Of a DNA stretch of 39,123 nt, positions 17,791-26,988 are shown one piece after another. Every line of letters starts with the position of its first letter. The first letter of the stretch is position 1. Source of the stretch: CAJQGY01 sp964523375 (GTDB taxonomy: Bacteria; Pseudomonadota; Gammaproteobacteria; Magnimaribacterales; D2472); the NCBI GenBank assembly GCA_964523375.1, contig CAZFYG010000014.1, positions 1-39,123 of the forward strand. The letters run 5' to 3'. Both the position numbers and the translations under genes were made by a program. A model generated the notes under the pieces. The model was not told the origin of the DNA, did not search any database, and saw nothing but the letters and a program-made list of their open reading frames with translations.

Positions 17791-20289
17791 ATGAAATATA
17801 TACTATTATTCTTTTTAGTATTTGCTGTTTTCGATTTAGACGCATCATATCCAGAATCTTCGTGTGGGAGCCCAGCCAGTAACATATCAGTTGTTGAAAG
17901 AATTATTAAAAAAATGACTTTAGAACAAAAAGTTGGACAAATAATAATGCCTGATATTGATGAGGTAACACCATCAGAAGCAAAAGAATACCAACTTGGC
18001 ACTATCTTGAATGGCGGTGGAAAATTTCCTAATAAAAATAAATATAGTTCCGTATCTGATTGGAAGAATTTAAGTGAGGAATTCTACAAATCCTCACCTA
18101 TAGTGGACGGCAAGTTAGTCCCTGTCTTATGGGGAACAGATGCCGTGCATGGTCATAACAACGTTATAGGAGCAACAATATTTCCACATAATATTGGGTT
18201 AGGTTCAACTATGAATCCTTCTCTAATAAGAAACATTGGAGATGCAGTTGCTAAGGAGCTGCTATCAACTGGAATTATATGGACATTTGCACCAACAATT
18301 GCTGTCCCTCAGAATGATTTATGGGGAAGAACTTATGAAGGTTATTCAGAAAATTCTGAATTGGTTTCAGAGCTTGGCAAGGCAATGATTCTTGGGCTTC
18401 AAGGAGACTCAAAAGATTTTCTTGATGAGAATCATGTTTTAGCAACTGCCAAACATTTTTTGGGTGATGGTGGAACAGTTAATGGTATTGACCAAGGTAA
18501 TACTATTCTTTCAGAAAAAGACTTAATAGAAGTTCATGGAAAACCATATTTAAGTGCAATAGATGCTTGTATTCAATCCGTTATGGCTAGTTTTAATTCT
18601 TGGAATGGAATAAAAATGCATGGTAATGAATATATCTTAAATGATATTTTAAGAAATGATATGGGTTTTGATGGCCTTGTTGTTGGTGATTGGAATGGTC
18701 ATGGCCAGATCCCAGGATGCACCAAATCCAGTTGTCCAGAATCATTTAATGCGGGTGTGGATATATTCATGGTTCCGGATGAATGGCAATCGCTCTATAA
18801 AAATACACTTGATCAGGTCAAGCAAGGCATTATTGATGAGTCAAGATTAGATGATGCTGTAAGAAAAATACTAACTGTTAAATTTAAAGTTGGGCTTCTT
18901 AATGGGCGAAAGCCTCATGAGTACTCAGCAAATAATATAGGCTCTGAAAAGCATAGACAAATAGCAAGGCAAGCTGTGCGTGAATCCATGGTCTTATTAA
19001 AAAATAATGAAAACGCTCTACCTATTGAATCGCAAAAGCACATTTTAGTTGTTGGTGAGGCGTCAAGAAATATTAAAAATCAAATGGGTGGGTGGACAAT
19101 AACTTGGCAAGGTAGGGGGAATTCTAATAGTGATTTCCCGAGAACTTTAAGCATTTATGAGGCAATAAAAAACAAGGTTGAATCAATTGGTGGGACGGTA
19201 GAATATTCAAACAATGGATCTTATAAGACCAAACCTGATGTTGTTATTTTTGTTTATGGTGAAGAGCCTTATGCCGAGGGCGATGGTGATAGAAAAAATT
19301 TATTTTTTATTAATAACGACAAAAATTTTTTAAGCTACATGCAAAACATTAAGAGCCTTAATATTGAGACTGTTTCCCTTTTTCTATCAGGAAGACCGTT
19401 AATAGTTAATCATGAGCTAAATCTTTCTGACGCTTTTGTTCAGCTATGGCTTCCTGGAACAGCGGTAGAGGGAGTTGCCGATGTAATTTTCACCAAGAAG
19501 GATAATAAGATTGATCATGATTTCTCTGGTAGGTTGTCATTCTCATGGCCTAGAACCTCTGACCAGAAAGTCCTTAATTTTGGCAACATGCCATATGACC
19601 CCTTATTTGCATATGGTTATGGTCTAAGTTATTCAGATGATGTCTTTGTATCTAAGCTTTTAGAAGAAAATAAATTCACACAACCAAATGAAATTACAGT
19701 TTTTCTTGGATCTGCCTATCCTTCCTATCACGAGGTGGTATCTTATTTTAGTCTTCAAAAAAAAGAAGAAGTCTATGATGGAGTTAATAGTGATATATAT
19801 TTAGATGAAAAATCAGGGTTAAAGATATCAAAATTTGACTATAAAAAACAAGACGATGCAAAGCAAATTGATTTTGGAAACAATAACACATACAAAACCT
19901 GGAGAATAAGCGGCTCCAGTGAGAATATTTCATACATGAAAGATGGTGTTATTCAATTGGTTTTGAAGCCACAAAAATTATCAGATAAATCAATTACTTT
20001 AAGTTTTGGCTGTTTTAAAAATGAAGATCAGATTAGAGAATCTGGATCTCGTGACTGCTACAAAACAATAGATATTTCCAACTACCTCCACAAGAATTTT
20101 GATAACAAGTGGAAAGAATTAAATATCCCAATAAAATGCCTGGATGATGATGATTTTGAATTATCCAACATAACAAATAGAGGGCAGTTAAGCACAACAG
20201 GAAATTGGAAATTAGATGTTCATTCTATTAAATATATTAATAATCAGGGATATAATTCCTGCTCTATAAATATTAGTGATTATGAGTAA
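17791..20289 (+). CDS. Exported GH3 beta-glucosidase / exo-beta-glucanase (ExoP/BglX-like)
   Basis: An 832-residue GH3 enzyme with a signal peptide (MKYILLFFLVFAVF...), acting in the periplasm or outside. The first domain has GTDAVHGHNNVIGATIFPHNIGLG, ATAKHFLGDG and the nucleophile segment GLVVGDWNG (Asp about 300). The second domain has LLKNNENALPI and PYAEGDGD with the likely acid/base Glu at about 496. A further C-terminal beta-rich domain (from about residue 640) resembles the extra domain of marine exo-1,3/1,4-beta-glucanases. Expected role: release of glucose from beta-1,3-gluco-oligosaccharides. It starts 4 bases after the symporter gene and overlaps glk by 8 bases. Confidence 0.9.
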   Translation: MKYILLFFLVFAVFDLDASYPESSCGSPASNISVVERIIKKMTLEQKVGQIIMPDIDEVTPSEAKEYQLGTILNGGGKFPNKNKYSSVSDWKNLSEEFYKSSPIVDGKLVPVLWGTDAVHGHNNVIGATIFPHNIGLGSTMNPSLIRNIGDAVAKELLSTGIIWTFAPTIAVPQNDLWGRTYEGYSENSELVSELGKAMILGLQGDSKDFLDENHVLATAKHFLGDGGTVNGIDQGNTILSEKDLIEVHGKPYLSAIDACIQSVMASFNSWNGIKMHGNEYILNDILRNDMGFDGLVVGDWNGHGQIPGCTKSSCPESFNAGVDIFMVPDEWQSLYKNTLDQVKQGIIDESRLDDAVRKILTVKFKVGLLNGRKPHEYSANNIGSEKHRQIARQAVRESMVLLKNNENALPIESQKHILVVGEASRNIKNQMGGWTITWQGRGNSNSDFPRTLSIYEAIKNKVESIGGTVEYSNNGSYKTKPDVVIFVYGEEPYAEGDGDRKNLFFINNDKNFLSYMQNIKSLNIETVSLFLSGRPLIVNHELNLSDAFVQLWLPGTAVEGVADVIFTKKDNKIDHDFSGRLSFSWPRTSDQKVLNFGNMPYDPLFAYGYGLSYSDDVFVSKLLEENKFTQPNEITVFLGSAYPSYHEVVSYFSLQKKEEVYDGVNSDIYLDEKSGLKISKFDYKKQDDAKQIDFGNNNTYKTWRISGSSENISYMKDGVIQLVLKPQKLSDKSITLSFGCFKNEDQIRESGSRDCYKTIDISNYLHKNFDNKWKELNIPIKCLDDDDFELSNITNRGQLSTTGNWKLDVHSIKYINNQGYNSCSINISDYE

Positions 20290-21193
20290 AATTTTATTAA
20301 TTGATATTGGCGGAACTAATATAAGGTACGCTTTTGCAGAAGATGGTTTCAACCATCTGGACAGCACAAAAAAAATACCTCTAGATACTATTGATAATTT
20401 TCATAGCTTTATCTCAAACCTAGTAAGTTCACAAAATATAGATAATTTAGTTATTTCTGCTGCAGGTCCAAAAATAAATGGGACGATCACTATGACCAAT
20501 AGAGACCTATCAGTTAATGAGCAAGAGTTAAAAGATAGTTTAAATCTTAAAAATTGTAGCTTGCTTAATGATTGGGAATCAATTGGGTATAGCTTGTCTG
20601 ATATTGAAGAGGCTGAGATAGGGTTAATTAAAAATGGAAATCCATTTAATGGAAATACTTTTTTTATTGGTCCAGGAACTGGCTTGGGTGCAGCTTTTAA
20701 GATGGAGGGTGGTGTCGTCGTGCCAACTGAAATTGGTAATACTACAGGGCTAACTAACTCTTTACTGCATAACTATGGAATTAGCAATCCTTCAGAAAAC
20801 TTTATAACTCTGGAAAATGTAGTGTCCGGATCTGCTATATCAAAAATTTACGAATACAAAACCAGTGAAAAAATTTCGTCTGAAAATGTGGTTAAACTAT
20901 TAAGGGAGGGTGATGAAACAGCAAAGCTAGTCATAGACGGCTTTACAAAGTCACTTGCTGAAGTGATATCTGATATGGCTTTAAACTTCATTTCTGGTAA
21001 TGGAGTGTATATAGCCGGTAGCTTGATGCGAACTATTGTTGAGCTTATGGATAAGGATCTCTTTGTTAAACACTTTATAGGTAATAAAAAGGGAATACAT
21101 AAAAATTTACTAGAAAAGATGCCAATTGGAATGATAAATAGAGAGCATGCTTGCCTTCTTGGAAATTTAAATTACTACAATCTAAATAAATAA
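20282..21193 (+). CDS. glk: Glucokinase (Glk family, non-ROK)
   Basis: A 303-residue ATP-dependent glucokinase. Motifs are LLIDIGGTNIRYAF (phosphate 1), LNDWESIGYS with the catalytic Asp at about 97, and FIGPGTGLGAAF (adenosine/phosphate region). VVSGSAISKIY resembles the Glk segment VLSGPGLVNLY. GNGVYIAGSL is near the C-terminus. The ROK zinc motif is absent. I chose ATG at 20282 (MSKILLIDIGG), which overlaps the GH3 stop region; a GTG at 20276 would add two residues. It turns imported or internally released glucose into glucose-6-phosphate for zwf in the same operon. Confidence 0.92.
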   Translation: MSKILLIDIGGTNIRYAFAEDGFNHLDSTKKIPLDTIDNFHSFISNLVSSQNIDNLVISAAGPKINGTITMTNRDLSVNEQELKDSLNLKNCSLLNDWESIGYSLSDIEEAEIGLIKNGNPFNGNTFFIGPGTGLGAAFKMEGGVVVPTEIGNTTGLTNSLLHNYGISNPSENFITLENVVSGSAISKIYEYKTSEKISSENVVKLLREGDETAKLVIDGFTKSLAEVISDMALNFISGNGVYIAGSLMRTIVELMDKDLFVKHFIGNKKGIHKNLLEKMPIGMINREHACLLGNLNYYNLNK

Positions 21194-21197
21194 ACAA

Positions 21198-24100
21198 ATG
21201 AAAGACTTAAAAAATATCTATATAGGTAAAACTCCTGTTAACTTTAATCACGATGATATTGTTGGTTCAGAGGTTGTTATCAATGGTGAAAATTTTTATA
21301 AAATCTCTAATGTCGACTCAATGCGACCATTTTTTATGAGTATAGTAAGTCCATACAACCATTGGCTATTCATATCTAGCAATGGAGCCTTGTCGGCCGG
21401 TCGTAAAGATAACGATAATGCATTATTTCCATACTATACAGACGATAAAATTACTGAATCGCATGACATAACGGGAAGTAAATCTATTTTTCATATCACA
21501 AACGGTGATTCATCTAGTTTATGGGAGCCATTTAAGGTAAGCACCTTAAGCCCGTATAAGATTACAAGAAATTTATATAAAAACCTTAGAGGAACAAAAA
21601 TCCTCTTTGAAGAAATAAATCACGATCTAGGTCTTGAATATTCTTACCAATGGAATATTAGTGATAAATTTGGGTTCGTACGCAAATCTCTTTTAAAGAA
21701 TAATAATAGTAGTATTTTAGATATTAGAATTTTAGATGGCATCCAAAATCTTCTTCCTTGGGGGGTTGAGTTTTATACTCAAAATTCCACAAGCAACCTT
21801 GTGGATGCTTATAAGAGGTCTGAGTTACTAAAAAATAGCGGCTTAGGTATGTTTGCAATGAGCGCAATTCTAGTTGATAAGGCAGAACCAAGTGAAGCCC
21901 TTAAAACAAATATTGCTTGGAGCATTGGTCTTGCCTCATCAAAGAAGCTTTTATCGTCTACACAAATAGAAAGATTTATAAGGACAGGCAATGTTACTGA
22001 AGAGCTTGATGTAAAAGCAGAAAAGGGTGCCTATCTTTTAAATGCAGATATTACATTAGATGCCAATTCTTCAGAGTCATGGTTAATGGCAGCTGATGTC
22101 AATAAAGATGCATCCTATGTCATGCATATTGATGGAGAAATCAATAAAAATAATAGCCTTTTGAATGAAATAGAAAAAGACATACAGCTGGCATCTGATG
22201 AGCTTTATAAATTGACCGGCGCATCTGATGGGCTTCAAACAACTGCTGACAAAAGAAGAAATATACGTCATTTTTCAAATACCTTGTTCAATATTATGCG
22301 TGGCGGTATTTTTGATAAAGATTACACAATAGAAAAAGATGATTTTCTCTCTTATTTAAGCAATGCAAATAAAGATGTATTTAAAAACTCAAAGAATGAG
22401 TTAGAGATATTGGGCAATACATTTAGTCTCTTTGATTTAAGAAATGCGATTGAGTCATCAGAAGATTCTGATTTTAAGAGGCTTGGAGGAGAATACCTTC
22501 CACTAAAATTCAGCAGAAGACATGGTGATCCAAGCAGGCCATGGAATCAGTTCTCAATAAATACTACTAATGATGATGGCACTAAGATCCTAGATTATGA
22601 GGGAAATTGGAGAGATATTTTTCAAAATTGGGAAGCTCTAGCTTATTCATATCCTCAATTTATAGATAATATGATTTTAAAATTCTTGAATGCATCTACT
22701 TTTGATGGGTACAACCCTTATCGTGTAACTAAAGATGGATTTGATTGGGAGACGATTGAGCCTGACAACCCATGGTCCTACATTGGCTATTGGGGCGATC
22801 ACCAAATTATATATCTATTAAAGTTTCTTGAGTTTGCAGAGGATTACTACCCGGAAAAACTTGAAGGTTATTTTTCAAAAGATATATTTGTATACGCAAA
22901 TGTGCCTTATGAAATCAAGCCTTATAAAGATATGCTTGAGGACCCAAAAAATACAATTAATTTTAATCATAAAACTGAAGATGCGGTTATTAAAGCAAGA
23001 TCTAGCAAGGGCTCTGACGGAGCATTGCTTAAAGACTCAAACAATAACATCGTAAAAATAAATTTTATTGAAAAAATACTAGCAACTGTTATTGCTAAAA
23101 TTTCTAATTTCATACCTGGAGCAGGTGTATGGATGAATACACAAAGACCAGAGTGGAATGACGCCAATAATGCGCTTGTTGGTAACGGTGTATCTATGGT
23201 TACCTTGTACTATCTTAGAAGATTTTTAACATTTTTTAATGGCCTTCTTAATAAATCTGAACTTAAAAGCGTTGCTGTTTCTGAAGAGCTGAGCGAATCT
23301 TTTAAAGATATTTATAATATTTTTAATTCAAATAAAGAAATTTTATCTAGCTCTAATGTAGGTGATTGTGAAAGAAAAATAATCATGGATTGCCTTGGAG
23401 AAACATCCAGCAAATATAGGTCAAAAATTTATAAAGATAGTTTTTCTGGAATAAAGAAGCCAATACTAATTAAGGATATTGAAGCGTTTATTAGCATAGC
23501 ACTTGAGTATTTGGAACATACTATTGATGAGAACAAGAGACCTGATGGCTTATATCATGCATATAATTTAATAAATATTGATTCAGAAAAAATATCAATA
23601 TCACATCTTTCTGAGATGCTTGAGGGCCAAGTTGGTATTCTCAGCTCTAAATACTTATCTACAAAGGAGAGTCTGCAAGTTCTTGACTCTCTGAAGGATA
23701 GCAAATTATTTAGAGACAACCAGTACAGTTATCTTCTTTATCCAAATAAAGAGCTCCCCGGCTTTCTTGAAAAAAATGTAATACCTCAAAATTTAGTAGA
23801 AAGCTCAAAGTTATTTCAGGCTCTAGTACAAGACGGCAATACACAGATCATTAAAAGAGACTGCAGCGGGTTATTTCACTTTAATGGTAATTTTAATAAT
23901 GCTAACTCTCTAAAAAAAGAACTGCGCGATTTATCAACCATATACTCAGAGTTGATAAAAGAAGAAGAGGAGCTGGTATTAAATATTTTTGAGGAAGTTT
24001 TTGATCATAAATCATTTACAGGCAGGTCCGGAACTTTCTATGGCTATGAAGGGCTAGGTTCTATTTATTGGCATATGGTATCTAAGTTGCTATTAGCTGT

Positions 24101-24665
24101 ATTTGAAGTAACAAGAGATTCCATCAAAGATGGAAGTTCACAAGACACCATAGGAAGATTATTTGATCATTATTTTGAAATAAATGAGGGCATTGGGGTG
24201 AATAAGTCCCCAAATTTATATGGTGCATTTCCAACTGATCCATACTCTCATACTCCTTTTGGCAAGGGAGTTCAGCAGCCAGGAATGACAGGTCAGGTTA
24301 AAGAAGATATTTTAAGCAGATTTGGTGAAATGGGTGTTTTGGTTAAAGATGGAAAAATTAAATTCCACCCAACAATAATGAGAAAAGAAGAGTTTCTTCA
24401 AGAATCCAGAATTTTCAAATATGTAGATTTAGAGCAAAATATTATTTCTCTAGACCTTGAAAAAGGCATGCTTGGTCTAACGATTTGCCAAGTTCCAGTT
24501 ATTTATCATTCTAGTGACAATGAGGCGATAGAAGTTTTATTTGCTAATGGCACCTCTCAGAACATAGTGGGCCATGAAGTTGATGAGTCTATTAGTCAAA
24601 GTATTTTTAATAGAGATAAAAAAATAATAAAATTGAATGTATATATTCAAGCTAACAAAGGGTAA
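21198..24665 (+). CDS. GH149-like beta-1,3-glucan (laminari-oligosaccharide) phosphorylase
   Basis: An 1155-residue cytoplasmic protein (no signal peptide) of the GH94-related inverting phosphorylases. Marker segments are GDPSRPWNQFSINT, YEGNWRDIFQNWEALAYSYP, PWSYIGYWGDHQIIYLL and PEWNDANNALVG (E652-W-N-D655). D655 aligns with the catalytic acid of DWNDG in GH94. Near the C-terminus is GVQQPGMTGQVKEDILSRFGE. The size and these motifs fit GH149, or the related GH161, both of which phosphorolyse beta-1,3-glucan chains to glucose-1-phosphate. It lies 4 bases after glk and 6 bases before the GH17 start. A phosphoglucomutase is needed to feed the product to Zwf and is not in the window. Family is firm, exact number and chain preference are inferred. 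Confidence 0.8.
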   Translation: MKDLKNIYIGKTPVNFNHDDIVGSEVVINGENFYKISNVDSMRPFFMSIVSPYNHWLFISSNGALSAGRKDNDNALFPYYTDDKITESHDITGSKSIFHITNGDSSSLWEPFKVSTLSPYKITRNLYKNLRGTKILFEEINHDLGLEYSYQWNISDKFGFVRKSLLKNNNSSILDIRILDGIQNLLPWGVEFYTQNSTSNLVDAYKRSELLKNSGLGMFAMSAILVDKAEPSEALKTNIAWSIGLASSKKLLSSTQIERFIRTGNVTEELDVKAEKGAYLLNADITLDANSSESWLMAADVNKDASYVMHIDGEINKNNSLLNEIEKDIQLASDELYKLTGASDGLQTTADKRRNIRHFSNTLFNIMRGGIFDKDYTIEKDDFLSYLSNANKDVFKNSKNELEILGNTFSLFDLRNAIESSEDSDFKRLGGEYLPLKFSRRHGDPSRPWNQFSINTTNDDGTKILDYEGNWRDIFQNWEALAYSYPQFIDNMILKFLNASTFDGYNPYRVTKDGFDWETIEPDNPWSYIGYWGDHQIIYLLKFLEFAEDYYPEKLEGYFSKDIFVYANVPYEIKPYKDMLEDPKNTINFNHKTEDAVIKARSSKGSDGALLKDSNNNIVKINFIEKILATVIAKISNFIPGAGVWMNTQRPEWNDANNALVGNGVSMVTLYYLRRFLTFFNGLLNKSELKSVAVSEELSESFKDIYNIFNSNKEILSSSNVGDCERKIIMDCLGETSSKYRSKIYKDSFSGIKKPILIKDIEAFISIALEYLEHTIDENKRPDGLYHAYNLINIDSEKISISHLSEMLEGQVGILSSKYLSTKESLQVLDSLKDSKLFRDNQYSYLLYPNKELPGFLEKNVIPQNLVESSKLFQALVQDGNTQIIKRDCSGLFHFNGNFNNANSLKKELRDLSTIYSELIKEEEELVLNIFEEVFDHKSFTGRSGTFYGYEGLGSIYWHMVSKLLLAVFEVTRDSIKDGSSQDTIGRLFDHYFEINEGIGVNKSPNLYGAFPTDPYSHTPFGKGVQQPGMTGQVKEDILSRFGEMGVLVKDGKIKFHPTIMRKEEFLQESRIFKYVDLEQNIISLDLEKGMLGLTICQVPVIYHSSDNEAIEVLFANGTSQNIVGHEVDESISQSIFNRDKKIIKLNVYIQANKG

Positions 24666-24671
24666 CTAATT

Positions 24672-25934
24672 CTGAAGGTATTCAATTTAAAAAAAATTCT
24701 AATTGCAGCAGCGCTTATATTTTTTTTTATTAATATGATCAATTTAAGTAATAAAAATATGAATAAATCAGCAAAAGAGTTTCTTGGAAATCCTAACTAT
24801 CAAGCTATTTCATATGGAGGTTACAGAGGCCCTTCAAGAGAGCAGCAGCCCTCAATTGATCAAATCAAAGAAGATCTACTGCTTATGCATGCTCAAGGTT
24901 TCAGAGTTTTAAGAACTTATGATGTTCATCATAAATTTGCAGAAAACACTTTAGAATCTATCAGGCAACTTCAAGAGGTTGATGGTACTTTTGAGATGTA
25001 TGTGATGCTTGGAGCATGGATCGATTGTGAAAACTCATTTACAGATTCACCAAATCACAATCAAGAGGATGCTGAAGGCAACACAAAAGAAATAAATGAA
25101 GTTGTAAGGCTCGCCAATAAATATCCTGAGATAGTCAAAATTATTGCTGTTGGAAATGAGTCTATGGTTCATTGGGCATCTAGTTACTTTGTATTACCTG
25201 GTGTTATTTTAAAATGGGTTAATTACTTACAAGATTTAAAATCATCTGAAGCTCTGCCAAAAAATTTATGGATAACAAGCTCAGATAATTTTGCATCTTG
25301 GGGCGGTGGTGGTTCTGAGTATCACAACGAGGACTTAAATAGTCTAATAGAAGCAGTTGATTACATCTCAGTTCATACCTATCCATTCCATGACACGCAT
25401 TACAATCCAGTGTTTTGGAAGCTTGAGGATAAGTCTTTATTGGAAAATAAACTTGATGCTATCCATCATGCAATGAAAAAATCTGTTGAGTATCAATATG
25501 AACAATACCAAAGCGTTAAAAGCTATATTGAAAGCATTGGAGTGACTAAAGCCATTCATATAGGAGAGACTGGTTGGTCATCAGTTGCAACTGATCTATA
25601 TGGAGATGATGGCACGCATGCAGCCGACGAGTACAAGCAAGCAATTTACTTTAATTTAACTACTGAATTATGTAAGTCTCTTCAGATATCATGCTTTTAC
25701 TTCTCAGCTTTTGATGAGCCATGGAAAGATTCATCTAATGAATTTGGATCAGAAAACCATTTTGGCCTCTTTACTGTTGAAGGCAAGGCAAAGTATGCTC
25801 TATGGAATGGTGTTGATAAGGGCACTTTTTCAGGCTTAGGTCGAAATGGTAAGCCTGTTGAAAAAACTTATGGTGGTAACGAGGAAAACCTACTAAACAG
25901 GGTTAAGGCACCCTCAGCCCAAAATATGGAGTAA
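24672..25934 (+). CDS. Membrane-anchored GH17 beta-1,3-glucanase with likely CTG start
   Basis: A GH17-like TIM-barrel enzyme. The probable acid/base is in AVGNESMVHW (Glu 163) and the nucleophile in IHIGETGWSS (Glu 299), counted from CTG. The first ATG (24735) has no ribosome site, but the frame is open upstream to 24666. CTG at 24672, with AAAGGG 9 bases before it, adds a classic signal anchor (MKVFNLKKILIAAALIFFFI). ATT at 24669 is the other candidate. With this start the enzyme is exported or anchored at the inner membrane. From ATG it would be 399 residues and cytoplasmic. Role: endo- or exo-cleavage of laminarin-type glucan before GH3. It lies 5 bases before the next exported hydrolase. 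Confidence 0.82.
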   Translation: MKVFNLKKILIAAALIFFFINMINLSNKNMNKSAKEFLGNPNYQAISYGGYRGPSREQQPSIDQIKEDLLLMHAQGFRVLRTYDVHHKFAENTLESIRQLQEVDGTFEMYVMLGAWIDCENSFTDSPNHNQEDAEGNTKEINEVVRLANKYPEIVKIIAVGNESMVHWASSYFVLPGVILKWVNYLQDLKSSEALPKNLWITSSDNFASWGGGGSEYHNEDLNSLIEAVDYISVHTYPFHDTHYNPVFWKLEDKSLLENKLDAIHHAMKKSVEYQYEQYQSVKSYIESIGVTKAIHIGETGWSSVATDLYGDDGTHAADEYKQAIYFNLTTELCKSLQISCFYFSAFDEPWKDSSNEFGSENHFGLFTVEGKAKYALWNGVDKGTFSGLGRNGKPVEKTYGGNEENLLNRVKAPSAQNME

Positions 25935-25939
25935 TAATT

Positions 25940-26947
25940 ATGACAAATAAATTAACATTAAATATTTCAGCATTTCTTCTATTTTTATCATTTTCTATAT
26001 TTTCAGATGATGTTCAGGTTTCACAAAACAAGCTATTGCTTGATGGGAATGCATTTTATATTAAAGGTATTTGCTACCACCCAGTCCCATTAGGCTCAAA
26101 ATACAGAAGCTTTAACAAAATTGATCAAGATCTCGCATTAATGAAAGAGGCTGGCATCAATACAATAAGGGTTTACGAGCCTATCGATGATATTGAAATT
26201 TTAAATAAAATCTCATCACATGGTATCAAGGTCATCATTAGCTTTGGCTTCAATCAAAATGGTTTCTTTGATATTTTGTCGGGAACTTTCATAGATTACG
26301 TTGAAAAATACAAGGATCATGATTCAATTTTATTATGGGAACTTGGAAATGAGTATAACTATCACCCAGAATGGTTCGGTGGAGATATAGCAAATTGGTA
26401 TAAAGCTCTTAACGATGCCTCTAAGAAAATACATATGATTGATAAACATCATCCAGTATCAACTGCCCATGGGGATTTGCCTGATGAACAAGCTCGCAGC
26501 TTGGTAAGTGATATAGATATGTGGGGTGTGAATGTATATAGATGGGACCAGCCTGTTTCTATCTTAGAGCAGTGGGCGGAAGTAAGTGATAAGCCTATTT
26601 ATTTTGCTGAACTTGGAAGTGACAGCTATATGACTATAACTAGAGATATTTATGAAGAGGGTATAAGTGAATTAGCACAAGCAGATGCTAATAAGATTAT
26701 GCTTGATGCAGTAATAGATAATATTGAATTAAGTGCAGGCACTGTTATTTTTCAGTTTGCCGATGGTTTATGGAAGGCTGGAAATCCATCAAAGCAAGAT
26801 GTAGGTGGCTGGGCTCCTAATAGTAGCGGCGTGCCTTATGATGGAACTGCCAATGAAGAATTCTTTGGAATAGTTGATATCGATAGAAATAAGAAAAAAT
26901 CCTATGAAGTAGTTAAAACTATTTTTAATAAACCCGTTGCTAACTAG
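25940..26947 (+). CDS. Exported clan GH-A glycoside hydrolase, probable beta-glucanase or transglycosidase
   Basis: A 335-residue protein with a signal peptide (about residues 1-22, ending SIFS before DDVQV). The TIM-barrel pattern is FYIKGICYHPVPLG, INTIRVYEPIDD, KVIISFGF, then LLWELGNEYNYHP (acid/base Glu 138) and PIYFAELGSDSY (nucleophile Glu 224). FQFADGLWKAGNP follows near the end. The fold is close to GH2/GH5 catalytic domains, and the RVY and GNE segments also recall GH72 glucanosyltransferases. I cannot fix the family. Its place between two GH17-related genes and a sugar transporter argues for action on the same beta-1,3-glucan, perhaps on branches or as a transglycosidase. Confidence 0.75.
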   Translation: MTNKLTLNISAFLLFLSFSIFSDDVQVSQNKLLLDGNAFYIKGICYHPVPLGSKYRSFNKIDQDLALMKEAGINTIRVYEPIDDIEILNKISSHGIKVIISFGFNQNGFFDILSGTFIDYVEKYKDHDSILLWELGNEYNYHPEWFGGDIANWYKALNDASKKIHMIDKHHPVSTAHGDLPDEQARSLVSDIDMWGVNVYRWDQPVSILEQWAEVSDKPIYFAELGSDSYMTITRDIYEEGISELAQADANKIMLDAVIDNIELSAGTVIFQFADGLWKAGNPSKQDVGGWAPNSSGVPYDGTANEEFFGIVDIDRNKKKSYEVVKTIFNKPVAN

Positions 26948-26988
26948 ATATTTAATCATCAAATATGTATCTATAAAAAATATATAAT

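Noticed and set aside
22828..23055. Lysine-rich small plus-strand frame inside the phosphorylase gene
   Set aside because: It is another frame of the GH149-like gene, with no start signal or recognisable product.
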